From NCBI RefSeq assembly GCF_022867795.2, contig NZ_CP107006.1, positions 4,588,001 through 4,652,000 of the forward strand: a stretch of DNA of 64,000 nucleotides. The letters run 5' to 3'. Source of the stretch: Chitinophaga horti (lineage in GTDB: Bacteria > Bacteroidota > Bacteroidia > Chitinophagales > Chitinophagaceae). The position numbers and the translations under genes are program-made. This document shows, in pieces, positions 43,686 through 53,018 of this stretch. Numbering within the stretch: position 1 is the stretch's first letter; every line of letters starts with the position of its first letter. The notes under the pieces were generated by a model that did not search any database, had not been told where the DNA came from, and saw only the letters and a list, made by a program, of their open reading frames with translations.

Positions 43686-44846
43686 TTAGATTTCAAATTT
43701 GGTCCATTTCTCTGTGCTGGCAGATGATTTCACTACCGTGTCGATGAACGCCATACCACGAATGCCTTCTTCCACACCCGGGATGTCGAGCGCTTCAGCT
43801 GCAGGAGTGGTGCCATCGATGCGGGCGCTTACCTGCAGGGCAAAGTTGCGGTACAGGTTGCCGAATGCTTCGAGGTAACCTTCGGGGTGACCGCCCGGCG
43901 TGCGGGTATTGTGTACTGTGTAGCTGGAGAGGTTACCGAAACCAGTGCCCTGGCGGTAGATCTCCGTGGGTTTGTCGAGCCACCGTACGATCAGCGTGTT
44001 TGGTTCGTGCTGCGCCCATTCCAGGCCGCCCTTCTCGCCATAAACGCGGATCTTCAGTGCGTTCTCTTCACCTGCAGCTACCTGCGATGCCATGAGTACA
44101 CCGGCAGCGCCGCTGTTGAATTTCAGGAGTACGGCGCCATCGTCGTCCAGCGCGCGGCCGTCTACCATGATGTTCAGGTCAGCACACAATTTTTCTACCT
44201 GCAGGCCCGATACATATTCGGCCAGGTTAAAGGCATGCGTACCGATATCGCCGAACGCGCCGCTTTTACCGCTGCGTTTAGGGTCTGTACGCCAGGCTGC
44301 CTGGGCGTTACCTTCACGCTCGCTCAGTTTGCTGAGCCAGCCCTGCGGGTATTCTACCCATACCTTACGGATCTTGCCGAGGGCACCTTCTTTTACCATC
44401 TGGCGGGCTTGTTTCGCCATTGGATAACCGGTGTAAGTATGTGTTAACAGTAACAGCTGGCCGGTTTTAGCCACCTGCTCTTTCAGTTGTTTTGCTTCGT
44501 CGAGGTTCAGCGTGATCGGCTTTTCCACTACTACGTGAAAGCCCTTCTCCAGCGCCATCATCGCCGGCTCGAAGTGAGCGAAGTTTGGCGTAACGATGGT
44601 GATAAAATCCAGCCTGTCTTCCGTGCGCGCCGCTTCTTTTTCCAGCATCGTTTTGTAATCGGTGTAAGTACGGTCCTCGTCGAGGAACAACATACGGCCC
44701 GATTCTACGGCGATTTCAGGATTTACGCTCAATGCGCCTGCTTTCAGTTCAATCAGCCCGTCCATATTGGCGGCAATTCTGTGCACGGCTCCGATGAAGG
44801 CGTCTTTACCGCCTCCGATCATGCCCATTCTAAGTTTACGGTTCAT
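43686..44846 (-). CDS. Gfo/Idh/MocA-family oxidoreductase
   Basis: The 386-residue protein binds NAD(P) through an N-terminal Rossmann fold (MGMIGGGKDAFIGAVHR, about 6-23) and carries the family's EKP motif (HVVVEKPITLNLDEA, about 109-123) and a C-terminal alpha/beta domain with the catalytic DIGTHAFNLAEYV (about 193-205). Such enzymes oxidise or reduce sugar hydroxyls, often at C3. There is no Tat signal, so it acts in the cytoplasm. Position between the MFS importer and the TIM-barrel protein suggests it works on the imported sugar. Confidence 0.95.
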   Translation of the reverse strand: MNRKLRMGMIGGGKDAFIGAVHRIAANMDGLIELKAGALSVNPEIAVESGRMLFLDEDRTYTDYKTMLEKEAARTEDRLDFITIVTPNFAHFEPAMMALEKGFHVVVEKPITLNLDEAKQLKEQVAKTGQLLLLTHTYTGYPMAKQARQMVKEGALGKIRKVWVEYPQGWLSKLSEREGNAQAAWRTDPKRSGKSGAFGDIGTHAFNLAEYVSGLQVEKLCADLNIMVDGRALDDDGAVLLKFNSGAAGVLMASQVAAGEENALKIRVYGEKGGLEWAQHEPNTLIVRWLDKPTEIYRQGTGFGNLSSYTVHNTRTPGGHPEGYLEAFGNLYRNFALQVSARIDGTTPAAEALDIPGVEEGIRGMAFIDTVVKSSASTEKWTKFEI

Positions 44847-44865
44847 ATCTCTTGATTCTACTTTT

Positions 44866-46143
44866 TTATGCTGTTTGCAAATGTGGCTTCTGACGGCCTC
44901 TCATATAAAATACCAGCCCTGTAAAGGCCACCACTAATATAATGGGTATTACCAAAGTGGCGTTAATGATTTCTGGTCCGGCCACTGCCTGTGCCTGTGC
45001 AAATGCGGCTGCTTCGGGCGTTCCGGCGGCTGCACCGCGGTAAGCATCCAGGCTGGCATTCGCCGGCAAGTTACGTGCAATAATGCCATCATAAAAGGAG
45101 CCCATAAAAATCATGTAAATCGACACGGCAAACATGCCCGCGCCACCAACAAGATTCATACCCAATGCGCCCGACTTCGGCACGTTCTCGGAAACAAAAC
45201 CGATCATCGTAGGCCAGAAATAAGTAACCCCAATGCCAAAGATAATCGCTGCGGCGAAAATAAGGTTACCGCTTACATGCCCCAGCATGTACAGGCCGAT
45301 CGCCGAAAATACCGCGGAGGCGAGTAGTACGCCCGCCGGTGCCATACGATGGATCAAAGGTCCTGCAAATGCGCGTCCCAGGGTTTGTACCCCTGCGGTG
45401 AGCGCCAGGATGAGGATCGCATTTTCCGTTACATTCTTTAACAACACATCGATCCACTGGCCGGTAAACAGCTCGGTGATCGCGGTGCCGAACATCATGA
45501 TAAAGATAAAAATAAACAATGGCGATCCAAGCGCGCGGTACATTTCCTTGTCGCTCACACCCGCCGCCACACGCTCTGTCACCGGCATTTCCAGCTGCAG
45601 GAACAGGTATCCGTAGATGATGGTCGGAATAATCATCGTCGCCACCTGCCACTCATAGCCCAGGTTCAGATAATTTTTGAACAAGAAAACGATGAGTGTA
45701 CCCACCACGATGCCGCCCGGGAACCAGAGGTGAAAGTGACTGAGCTTCGTGGTCTTATTATTAGGATAAATACTGGCCACCAATGGGTTACAAGCCGCTT
45801 CCACCGTACCATTGGCCATGCCTATGAACAACGTGGAAATAAACAGGCTCCAGAAGCCATTGGCGAAGATCGTGAGCACGATACCGATCAGGTGCAGCGC
45901 AAAAGCCGCCATGAGCAGCCGTTTCATCCCGATAGAATCTACAATGAACCCACCAATCACCACCGCCAGCGGAAAGCCCCAGAAGGCCGTTCCGGCGATA
46001 ATACTTAACTGGCTTACATTCAGGTTAAATTTCACCCCTAACTCGCCCAGTATACCAGCACGGATGCCGAAGGAAAGCGAGGTAACAAGGAGGGCCAGGC
46101 AGCTGGCAACAAATAGTTTCGAAGGCTCTATTGGCTTTTTCAT
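44866..46143 (-). CDS. Major facilitator superfamily sugar transporter
   Basis: The 425-residue protein has about 12 membrane helices and MFS features (GFIVDSIGMKRLLMAAFALHLIG between helices 2 and 3; GMANGTVEAACNPLVASIYP, as in FucP-like sugar porters; FWPTMIGFVSENVPKSGALG in the C-half). It is the first gene of the seven-gene leftward operon and probably imports the sugar or keto-sugar used by the enzymes behind it. A cytoplasmic N-terminus (MKKPIEPSKLFVASC) precedes helix 1. Confidence 0.92.
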   Translation of the reverse strand: MKKPIEPSKLFVASCLALLVTSLSFGIRAGILGELGVKFNLNVSQLSIIAGTAFWGFPLAVVIGGFIVDSIGMKRLLMAAFALHLIGIVLTIFANGFWSLFISTLFIGMANGTVEAACNPLVASIYPNNKTTKLSHFHLWFPGGIVVGTLIVFLFKNYLNLGYEWQVATMIIPTIIYGYLFLQLEMPVTERVAAGVSDKEMYRALGSPLFIFIFIMMFGTAITELFTGQWIDVLLKNVTENAILILALTAGVQTLGRAFAGPLIHRMAPAGVLLASAVFSAIGLYMLGHVSGNLIFAAAIIFGIGVTYFWPTMIGFVSENVPKSGALGMNLVGGAGMFAVSIYMIFMGSFYDGIIARNLPANASLDAYRGAAAGTPEAAAFAQAQAVAGPEIINATLVIPIILVVAFTGLVFYMRGRQKPHLQTA

Positions 46144-46622
46144 AACGGGAGCGGATGTTTTTTTACGTGATTTGTTCGGGAAAAAGGAATCCTTTAAATA
46201 TATAAAATGATTTTTTCATTTTTCGGCAAACAAACAAGTCGTTGATCTTAAGAGGATTGTAAGAGGATCGTAACTAACTGTAACTAAAATGTAGCTAATT
46301 AGCACTAAAACACAGGGGTTTCAGTTAGGTTTTAGTTAGGATCTTCTTGAGATCCTCTAAAGATCCCCGGTGCAGTCGGGAGGTCTCTACAATGCGTAAA
46401 CTACCGCCCATCCTGCGGTAGTGTCCGGTGCTGGCGGGGGTAACGGGGGATGACCGAGCGGTGGGTGCGATTACAGCCTTTGGAGCGCTTTGTCACCAGT
46501 TCCGGCTGTATTCGCCACTATCTGCCAGTTCAGAACAGGAAGTGGCAGTTGAAGGGAGTGGCAACGGCGACTAAACAGGATTACCGGAAGCTGGTAAAAA
46601 AATTGCTAACTTAGCGCCAGTA
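46144..46622. other. Divergent intergenic region between the MFS operon and the lipoprotein gene
   Basis: This 479-bp gap contains an imperfect long inverted repeat (46262-46358), a hairpin (CTACCGC 46401-46407 / GCGGTAG 46415-46421), and GC-rich DNA with no recognised gene. TATATTTA on the minus strand near the MFS gene is a weak -7 candidate. Confidence 0.5.
46262..46358. repeat. Imperfect inverted repeat with repeated TAACTAA words
   Basis: The left arm (46262-46290) reads AGAGGATC, then TAACTAA and TAACTAAAA. The reverse complement of the right arm (about 46319-46358) reads AGAGGATC, an extra 11 bases, then TAACTAA and TAACTGAAA. The arms thus match except for one insertion and a few bases. 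It could be a set of regulator half-sites or an RNA hairpin in the MFS operon leader. Confidence 0.5.
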
Positions 46623-47057
46623 ATGAAACCGACGCTCATATTATACATCGCCATCGGCGCCTTCTTTTTGCCCGCCTGTGCCACTCAGACACAAGCCGAG
46701 CTGATTGAGGCAACCTGTATGCGCGTTCTGGAAAGTATCGAGCGGGGCGACTTTGAAACGTTCCGGCGCCTGCAGGGGCAGGGCGAAAAGGGGGCCTTCG
46801 ATCAGTTTGTTACTTATTACCGGCAGCATCACCTCCATAAAAGCAAGCTGGTGCTGCGTAAAAGCCATAAGGACGGCGAACTGGTGCAACTGCACTTCCT
46901 GCCCGGAAGTGACGCCGGCATCAGTAATGCCAGCCTTCCTACCGGTATTGCCACCCCATCGACGGCCAACGTCAGCCGATGCGACGCCGCGCTTGAACAG
47001 TCGGGGCATCACCGGGATCACCCCACCCGCGCCGGCCCTTCCACGCTGCTCGCCTAG
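46623..47057 (+). CDS. Hypothetical lipoprotein, C-terminus possibly frameshifted
   Basis: The 144-residue product starts with a lipoprotein signal (MKPTLILYIAIGAFFLPACATQ, Cys at 19). A helical stretch (ELIEATCMRVLESIERGDFETFRRL) and strands (SKLVLRKSHKDGELVQLHFLPG) follow, the pattern of NTF2/DUF4878-like folds. After about residue 96 it becomes a Ser/Thr/Pro/His-rich tail unlike a folded domain. A different frame downstream (46997-47230) looks more protein-like (STLPSEAYAIMALHTIRAQY). The gene may therefore be decayed or frameshifted. Function unknown. Confidence 0.5.
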   Translation: MKPTLILYIAIGAFFLPACATQTQAELIEATCMRVLESIERGDFETFRRLQGQGEKGAFDQFVTYYRQHHLHKSKLVLRKSHKDGELVQLHFLPGSDAGISNASLPTGIATPSTANVSRCDAALEQSGHHRDHPTRAGPSTLLA

Positions 47058-47261
47058 CCGCATTTTTGACAGTGCGCACCGCGTACCGCCCGGCTTTTAA
47101 GCGTGAATCTACGCTCCCATCCGAGGCCTATGCCATCATGGCATTACACACTATCCGCGCACAATATTTGACTGAAAGTAAGAATGCGGAGAAATGCTGT
47201 ATATTGGCGCTTCGGCAAAAAGTAAAATAATATTTGATTCATACGTAACTAATCATCAAAC

Positions 47262-50200
47262 ATGTTAGGTTTTTTAACAAAGCTTTTCGGAGGACATAAG
47301 TCTGATCGCGACATCAAGACCATCCTTCCCTTAGTGAAACAGGTAAACGAGGAATACGAGAAGCTGAGAACCCTGCCTATCGACGACCTTAGACACAAAA
47401 CCACCGAGTTTCGGGAAAGAATAAAAGCGCACCTGGCTGGTATCGACGAACAAATCGCCGGTAAAAAATCTGCGGCAGACGAACTGGAAGACGTTTCCCA
47501 GAAAGACGCCATTTATCGCGAGATCGACGCCCTCACCAAAGACCGCGACAAACAAATCGAAGAAGTATTGGAATCACTGCTGCCCGAAGCTTTCGCTACG
47601 GTGAAGGCAGCTGCTTACCAACTCACCAATAATACAGATATCGTTACCACGGCTACTGACCTCGACCGTCAGCTGGCAGTAAGACGCGATTACATCACCA
47701 TCAACGGTGATAAAGCCACCTGGAAAAACAGCTGGATGGCAGCCGGTACACAGGTTACCTGGAACATGGTACACTACGATGTACAGCTGATCGGTGGTAC
47801 GGTACTGCATACGGGTAAAATTGCGGAAATGGCTACGGGTGAAGGTAAAACCCTCGTATCTACGCTGCCCGCTTACCTCAACGCATTATCAGGCGAAGGT
47901 GTACACATCGTTACGGTGAACGACTACCTCGCCCGTCGTGACTCTGAGTGGAACGGTCCGTTGTTCGAGTTCCTCGGTATTACGGTGGATTGTATCGACA
48001 AACACCAGCCTAACAGCCCGGAACGCCGCAATGCGTACCTGGCCGATATCGTTTATGGTACCAACAACGAATTTGGCTTCGACTACCTGCGCGATAACAT
48101 GGTGCACAGTCCCGAAGAAATGGTACAGCGTAAACACCACTACGCCATGGTGGATGAGGTGGATAGCGTATTGATCGACGATGCGCGTACGCCACTCATC
48201 ATCTCCGGCCCCATCCCCCGCGGCGACGAGCAGGAGTTCCATGCATTGAAACCCCGCATCCAGGCACTGGTAGAAGCGCAGAAACGCGTCACCATCCAGT
48301 CCCTGAACGAAGCGAAAAAACTGATCGCAGAAGGTAAGGACGATCCTAAATCCGGGGGTCTGGCCCTGATGCGTGCATGGCGCGGTTTACCCAAAAACAG
48401 TGCGCTCATCAAATACCTGAGCGAACCCGGTATCAAAGTATTACAACAGAAAGCAGAAAACTATTATATCGCCGACCACCAGCGCGAAATGCCGAAGGTG
48501 GATCAGGAACTGTACTTCTACATCGACGAGAAAAATAACAGCGTAGACCTTACCGAAAAAGGTATCGCGCTGATCACACAAGGCGGCGAAGACCCACACT
48601 TCTTCGTACTGCCGGATGTTGGCGCACAGCTGGCGGAAATCGAGAACACCGATCTGCCTGCGGAAGAAAAACTGCAACGTAAAGATGTATTGCTGAAAGA
48701 CTTCGCGATGAAGTCCGAACGCATCCACTCCATCCAGCAGCTGCTGAAAGCATACACCCTGTTCGATAAGGACGTGGAGTATGTGGTAATGGACGGTAAA
48801 GTAAAGATCGTAGACGAACAGACAGGTCGTATCCTCGACGGCCGCCGTTACTCCGACGGCTTGCACCAGGCGATCGAGGCGAAAGAGAACGTGAAAGTGG
48901 AAGCGGCTACGCAAACCTTCGCTACCATCACTTTGCAGAACTACTTCCGTATGTACCACAAGCTGGCCGGTATGACCGGTACGGCAACCACGGAAGCCGG
49001 TGAGTTCTGGCAGATCTATAAGTTGGATGTGGTAACCATCCCCACCAACCTGCCTATCACCCGTAAGGATAACGAAGACCTGGTTTACAAAACCAAACGT
49101 GATAAATACAATGCGGTAATCGAAGAAGTAAAGCAACTGCAGGCTGCAGGCCGACCGGTACTGGTAGGTACTACCTCCGTAGAGGTATCCGAACTGCTGG
49201 GTAAGATGCTCACTTTCCAGAAGATCCCGCACAATGTACTGAACGCGAAACAGCACGCCCGTGAGGCCCAGATCGTGGCCGAAGCAGGTTTGCCCGGCGC
49301 GGTGACCATCGCCACCAACATGGCGGGTCGTGGTACGGACATTAAACTCGGACCCGGCGTTAAAGAAGCGGGCGGTTTGGCCATCATTGGTACAGAACGT
49401 CATGAAAGCCGCCGTGTTGACCGCCAGCTGCGTGGTCGTGCAGGCCGCCAGGGCGACCCCGGTACTTCCCAGTTCTTTGTATCCCTCGAAGATGACCTGA
49501 TGCGTATGTTCGGCTCCGACCGTATTGCTTCGCTGATGGACCGTATGGGTTATAAAGAAGGAGAAGTGATCCAGCACAGCATGATCACCCGTTCGATCGA
49601 AAGAGCGCAAAAGAAAGTGGAAGAGAACAACTTCGGCATCCGTAAACGCCTGCTGGAGTATGACGACGTAATGAACAAGCAGCGAACCGTGATCTACTCC
49701 AAACGTAACCACGCCCTGTTTGGCGACCGCCTGGCCATCGACATCGACAACGCCTTCTACGACGTAGCGCTCAACATGGTCACCACCCATCGTGAAAGCG
49801 GCGACTTCGAAGCGTTTAAGCTGGATGCGATCATGGTATTCGCGGTAGACACTTCTATCTCCCAGGAAGAATTTACAAAAGACCCTGTGAATAATATCGC
49901 TGAGAAACTGTACGGCGAAGCTATTCACAACTATAACCGTAAAGGCCAGGAAATTGCGCAGAACATGATGCCGGTAATCAGGCAGCTGCATGCGGAAAGA
50001 GGCCATATGATCGAAAACATTTCTGTTCCATTCACAGATGGCCGCAAAGGCATTAACGTACTGGCAGGACTGAAAAAGATCGTGGATACGGAAGGTAAAG
50101 AAACCATCAACGCGCTGGAACGCAGCATTACCCTGGCCCTCATCGACGAGGCCTGGAAAGAGCACCTGCGTGCGATGGACGACCTGAAACAGTCTGTACA

Positions 50201-50597
50201 GAACGCCGTGTTCGAGCAGAAAGATCCTTTGCTGATCTACAAGTTCGAAGCCTTCAACCTGTTTAAACAGATGGATGGTGAAACCAGCCGCGAGATCGTA
50301 AGCTTCCTGTGTAAAGCGGGCATTCCGTTACAGGCAGAAGAAGATCCGGAGCAAATTCGTGAAGGCCATGAAGAAAAGACCGACATGAGTAAGATGCGCG
50401 CCAGCCACCAGGAGTTTGAAGAGCAGCAGCAACGTGCAGCAATCGCACAGCAGCAGCAACAGCAGCAGGAGTACGTTTCCCAGGAAGAAGACCTGCGCCC
50501 GGACCCGGTACGTGTAGGCCCCAAAGTAGGCCGTAACGATCCTTGTCCCTGTGGTAGCGGCAAGAAGTTTAAACAGTGCCATGGTAAAGACCTTTAA
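47262..50597 (+). CDS. secA: Preprotein translocase ATPase SecA
   Basis: SecA drives secretion of unfolded preproteins through SecYEG. The 1,111-residue product is long compared with about 900 in E. coli, as usual in Bacteroidota. Motifs include the nucleotide-binding MATGEGKTLVSTLPAYLNAL (about 189-208), the DEAD-box-like VDEVDSVLIDDARTPLIISG, NMAGRGTDIKLGPGV, and ERHESRRVDRQLRGRAGRQGDPG. The C-terminus has a Gln-rich stretch (IAQQQQQQQEYVSQ) and the zinc motif CPCGSGKKFKQCHG that binds SecB/ribosomes. The stop overlaps the first ATG of deoC (TAATG), so the two may be translationally coupled. Confidence 0.98.
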   Translation: MLGFLTKLFGGHKSDRDIKTILPLVKQVNEEYEKLRTLPIDDLRHKTTEFRERIKAHLAGIDEQIAGKKSAADELEDVSQKDAIYREIDALTKDRDKQIEEVLESLLPEAFATVKAAAYQLTNNTDIVTTATDLDRQLAVRRDYITINGDKATWKNSWMAAGTQVTWNMVHYDVQLIGGTVLHTGKIAEMATGEGKTLVSTLPAYLNALSGEGVHIVTVNDYLARRDSEWNGPLFEFLGITVDCIDKHQPNSPERRNAYLADIVYGTNNEFGFDYLRDNMVHSPEEMVQRKHHYAMVDEVDSVLIDDARTPLIISGPIPRGDEQEFHALKPRIQALVEAQKRVTIQSLNEAKKLIAEGKDDPKSGGLALMRAWRGLPKNSALIKYLSEPGIKVLQQKAENYYIADHQREMPKVDQELYFYIDEKNNSVDLTEKGIALITQGGEDPHFFVLPDVGAQLAEIENTDLPAEEKLQRKDVLLKDFAMKSERIHSIQQLLKAYTLFDKDVEYVVMDGKVKIVDEQTGRILDGRRYSDGLHQAIEAKENVKVEAATQTFATITLQNYFRMYHKLAGMTGTATTEAGEFWQIYKLDVVTIPTNLPITRKDNEDLVYKTKRDKYNAVIEEVKQLQAAGRPVLVGTTSVEVSELLGKMLTFQKIPHNVLNAKQHAREAQIVAEAGLPGAVTIATNMAGRGTDIKLGPGVKEAGGLAIIGTERHESRRVDRQLRGRAGRQGDPGTSQFFVSLEDDLMRMFGSDRIASLMDRMGYKEGEVIQHSMITRSIERAQKKVEENNFGIRKRLLEYDDVMNKQRTVIYSKRNHALFGDRLAIDIDNAFYDVALNMVTTHRESGDFEAFKLDAIMVFAVDTSISQEEFTKDPVNNIAEKLYGEAIHNYNRKGQEIAQNMMPVIRQLHAERGHMIENISVPFTDGRKGINVLAGLKKIVDTEGKETINALERSITLALIDEAWKEHLRAMDDLKQSVQNAVFEQKDPLLIYKFEAFNLFKQMDGETSREIVSFLCKAGIPLQAEEDPEQIREGHEEKTDMSKMRASHQEFEEQQQRAAIAQQQQQQQEYVSQEEDLRPDPVRVGPKVGRNDPCPCGSGKKFKQCHGKDL

Positions 50598-51265
50598 TGT
50601 TGATAATGAACATTAATTCGTATATCGACCACACCGTGTTAAAACCGGTGACCACGCTGGACGACGTTAAGAAACTATGTATGGAAGCGGTAGAATACAG
50701 CTTTGCGGCTGTATGTATACCGCCTCCATTCGTAAAAATAGCCGCCGACATGCTCGGCAGCACCCATATCAAAGTAGCGACCGTTACCGGCTTCCCCTTC
50801 GGTTATTCGGCCCTGGAAGCCAAAGTGGCGGAAACCGTGCTTGCCATCGTGGATGGCGCTCATGAAATTGATATGGTCGCGAACCTGCTGGCCATCCGCA
50901 ATGGCGACTGGGCTTATCTCGAAAAAGAGATCGGTACCATTCTGCCGCTGGTGCGCAGTAAGGGAAAAGTGCTGAAAGTGATCATCGAAAGTGGCATATT
51001 ATTGGAGGAAGAGATCACGAAATGCTGCGAAATTTACGGCCGTTACGGGGTTGACTTTGTGAAAACCTCCACCGGTTACGCCGAAAAGGGCGCTACCATC
51101 GAGGCCGTAAAACTGATGCGGGCGAACCTGCCGGCCAATGTGAAAATAAAGGCCAGCGGCGGGATCAAAACCTTTGAATTTGCCAAAGCACTGATCGAGG
51201 CCGGTGCAAGCCGTTTAGGTTGCAGCGCCAGCATTGACATTGTGAAGCAGGCAAATGCCATCTGA
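50597..51265 (+). CDS. deoC: Deoxyribose-phosphate aldolase
   Basis: DeoC splits 2-deoxyribose 5-phosphate to glyceraldehyde 3-phosphate and acetaldehyde, in deoxynucleoside breakdown. The 222-residue TIM barrel has SYIDHTVLKP at the start, TVTGFPFG, EIDMV (Asp, about 92), the Schiff-base Lys156 in FVKTSTGY and Lys185 in KIKASGGIK. The ATG at 50597 overlaps the secA stop; an in-frame ATG at 50606 (MNINSYID) is equally likely as start. Confidence 0.97.
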   Translation: MLIMNINSYIDHTVLKPVTTLDDVKKLCMEAVEYSFAAVCIPPPFVKIAADMLGSTHIKVATVTGFPFGYSALEAKVAETVLAIVDGAHEIDMVANLLAIRNGDWAYLEKEIGTILPLVRSKGKVLKVIIESGILLEEEITKCCEIYGRYGVDFVKTSTGYAEKGATIEAVKLMRANLPANVKIKASGGIKTFEFAKALIEAGASRLGCSASIDIVKQANAI

Positions 51266-51276
51266 AACTGAAAAAC

Positions 51277-51717
51277 ATGTATAAATTACTATCCCTCGCT
51301 GCCCTCCTTCTCTTTTCGGCAGCAGGCCTTAAAGCACAGGACAATACAGTAGCCGACAATACCGGCTCCGTAAAAGTGGTAAAAGATAGCCGTATAGATA
51401 TACTGGTAAGAAAACAGGTGTACATCAATACCCTCGCTATCCGCAACCAGCCCGGCTTTCGTGTACAGGTGATGACCACCAACAAACGTAACGAGGCGAA
51501 TGATGCCAAGGCCCGGGTAATGCAGCTGTTCCCCGACCACCGCACTTACATCGACTACCAGGCCCCTTATTTTAAGGTGCGCATTGGCGATTTCAGAAGC
51601 CGCGAGGAAGCGACGGAGCTGCGCAACAAGTTAACGAACCAGTTTGCAGGCGGCGTTTTTGTGGTGCCTACCACCATTAATGTTTCGCCTGATAAAGAGT
51701 TTATCAATGAAGACTAG
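51277..51717 (+). CDS. Exported SPOR-domain protein
   Basis: The 146-residue protein has a signal peptide (MYKLLSLAALLLFSAAGLKAQ) and a C-terminal SPOR domain (about 60-135: GFRVQVMTTNKRNEANDAKA, APYFKVRIGDFRSREEATEL), which binds denuded peptidoglycan glycan strands. Short SPOR proteins of this kind are common in Bacteroidota. It lies 11 bp after deoC and its end overlaps the next gene by 11 bp, so secA-deoC-SPOR-M20 look like one operon. Confidence 0.93.
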   Translation: MYKLLSLAALLLFSAAGLKAQDNTVADNTGSVKVVKDSRIDILVRKQVYINTLAIRNQPGFRVQVMTTNKRNEANDAKARVMQLFPDHRTYIDYQAPYFKVRIGDFRSREEATELRNKLTNQFAGGVFVVPTTINVSPDKEFINED

Positions 51718-52882
51718 AATTAAGGCCCTCGCTGCGGAATACGCCGGCGACCTTATAGCCGTAAGGCAACACTTACACGCTCACCCGGAGCTGTCTTTCC
51801 AGGAATATGAAACCTCCGCTTTTATCCAGCGCAAGCTGGACGAATTTGGCGTAAAGTACCAGCCAGGCGTGGCGGGTACAGGCATTGTGGCATTGATAGA
51901 GGGTAAAAATCCCACTAAGAAAGTAATTGCCCTCCGGGCGGATATGGATGCGTTGCCGATCATAGAGGCCAACGACGTTCCCTATAAATCGAAGCACGAA
52001 GGCGTGATGCATGCCTGCGGGCACGATGTGCATACCTCCGTGGTACTGGGTGCGGCCCGCATCTTACAACAGGTAAGCGATGAATTTGAAGGCACGGTGA
52101 AAATCCTGTTCCAGCCGGGTGAAGAAAAACACCCCGGCGGCGCCAGCCTGATGATCAAAGACGGTGCGCTGGAAAATCCAAAACCCGACGCAATCCTGGG
52201 CTTACACGTACACCCGAATATGGAAGCCGGCAAACTTGGCTTCCGGGGTGGTAAATACATGGCCAGCGCCGACGAGATCTACATCACCATCAAAGGCAAA
52301 GGCGGCCACGCGGCGGCCCCACACCTGACGGTCGATACGATCCTGATCGCCTCGCACCTAGTGGTGAGCCTGCAACAGATCATCAGCCGTAACAACAATC
52401 CCTTCTCCCCTTCTGTATTGTCTATCTGCGCCTTTAACGGCGGGCATACGACCAACGTGATACCCAGCGAAGTGAAGCTGATGGGCACCTTTCGTGCGAT
52501 GGACGAAGTATGGCGCTTCAAGGCCCACGAACTCATTTACCGCCAGGCACGCGAACTGGTACATTCCATGGGTGCGGAAATAGATATCGACATCCTGGTG
52601 GGCTACCCCGTGGTAGATAACAACGAAGAGGTAACTGCACGGGCACGCGCCTTCGCAGAAGATTATATCGGTAAAGACCAGGTAGAAACGACGGAACTGA
52701 GAATGGGTGCGGAAGACTTCGCGTTCTATTCCCAGGTGATACCCGCCTGCTTCTTCCGTTTAGGTACGGCTAACACCGCTGCCGGCATTACGTCCGGTGT
52801 GCATACGCCTACCTTTAACGTGGATGAACGTGCGATCGAGATCGGCATGGGCACCATGGCTTACCTGGCAACACAGTTTTAA
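51707..52882 (+). CDS. M20-family amidohydrolase/peptidase
   Basis: The 391-residue cytoplasmic enzyme belongs to the M20D branch (N-acyl-amino-acid or hippurate hydrolase type). Metal-ligand motifs are clear: HAHPELSFQEYET, ALRADMDALPI, HACGHDVHT, FQPGEEKHPGGA (catalytic Glu pair), LHVHPNMEAG, and the C-terminal MGAEDFAFYSQVIPACFFRLG. The start is set at ATG 51707 (MKTRIKALAAEY); the open frame runs back to 51644, but that part overlaps the SPOR coding sequence and matches nothing. The substrate is not determined. Confidence 0.94.
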   Translation: MKTRIKALAAEYAGDLIAVRQHLHAHPELSFQEYETSAFIQRKLDEFGVKYQPGVAGTGIVALIEGKNPTKKVIALRADMDALPIIEANDVPYKSKHEGVMHACGHDVHTSVVLGAARILQQVSDEFEGTVKILFQPGEEKHPGGASLMIKDGALENPKPDAILGLHVHPNMEAGKLGFRGGKYMASADEIYITIKGKGGHAAAPHLTVDTILIASHLVVSLQQIISRNNNPFSPSVLSICAFNGGHTTNVIPSEVKLMGTFRAMDEVWRFKAHELIYRQARELVHSMGAEIDIDILVGYPVVDNNEEVTARARAFAEDYIGKDQVETTELRMGAEDFAFYSQVIPACFFRLGTANTAAGITSGVHTPTFNVDERAIEIGMGTMAYLATQF

Positions 52883-52907
52883 GCTTATTTAAGAAGATAC
52901 GTTTCGG

Positions 52908-52936
52908 AGCCGGGCCATGTGCCCGGCTTTGTTATT
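52908..52936 (+). terminator. Terminator after the M20 gene
   Basis: AGCCGGGC (52908-52915) and GCCCGGCT (52921-52928) form an 8-bp stem with a 5-nt loop, followed by TTGTTATTT. The T-tract is broken, but the position 26 bp after the stop supports the call. Confidence 0.75.
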
Positions 52937-52954
52937 TCAGGACCGTAAGGCATG

Positions 52955-52984
52955 AAAAAACCGGCTATGAGAACAGAGCCGGTT
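52955..52984 (-). terminator. Terminator of the GntR/ABC operon
   Basis: Read leftward, AACCGGCT / AGCCGGTT (arms 52977-52984 and 52959-52966) with a 10-nt loop runs into TTTTTT (complement of the A-run 52955-52960). It lies 35 bp after the end of the TlpA gene. Confidence 0.82.
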
Positions 52985-53018
52985 ATTGTGATGATCTATA
53001 TTATTGCTTTACATACTT

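Noticed and set aside
48441..50165. 574-codon frame antisense to secA
   Set aside because: Exact mirror of a conserved gene; composition (many His, Phe, Gln) is typical of an antisense shadow.
51644..51706. Longer N-terminus for the M20 enzyme
   Set aside because: It would overlap the SPOR gene by 74 bp and adds residues unlike the family; ATG 51707 gives the usual start.
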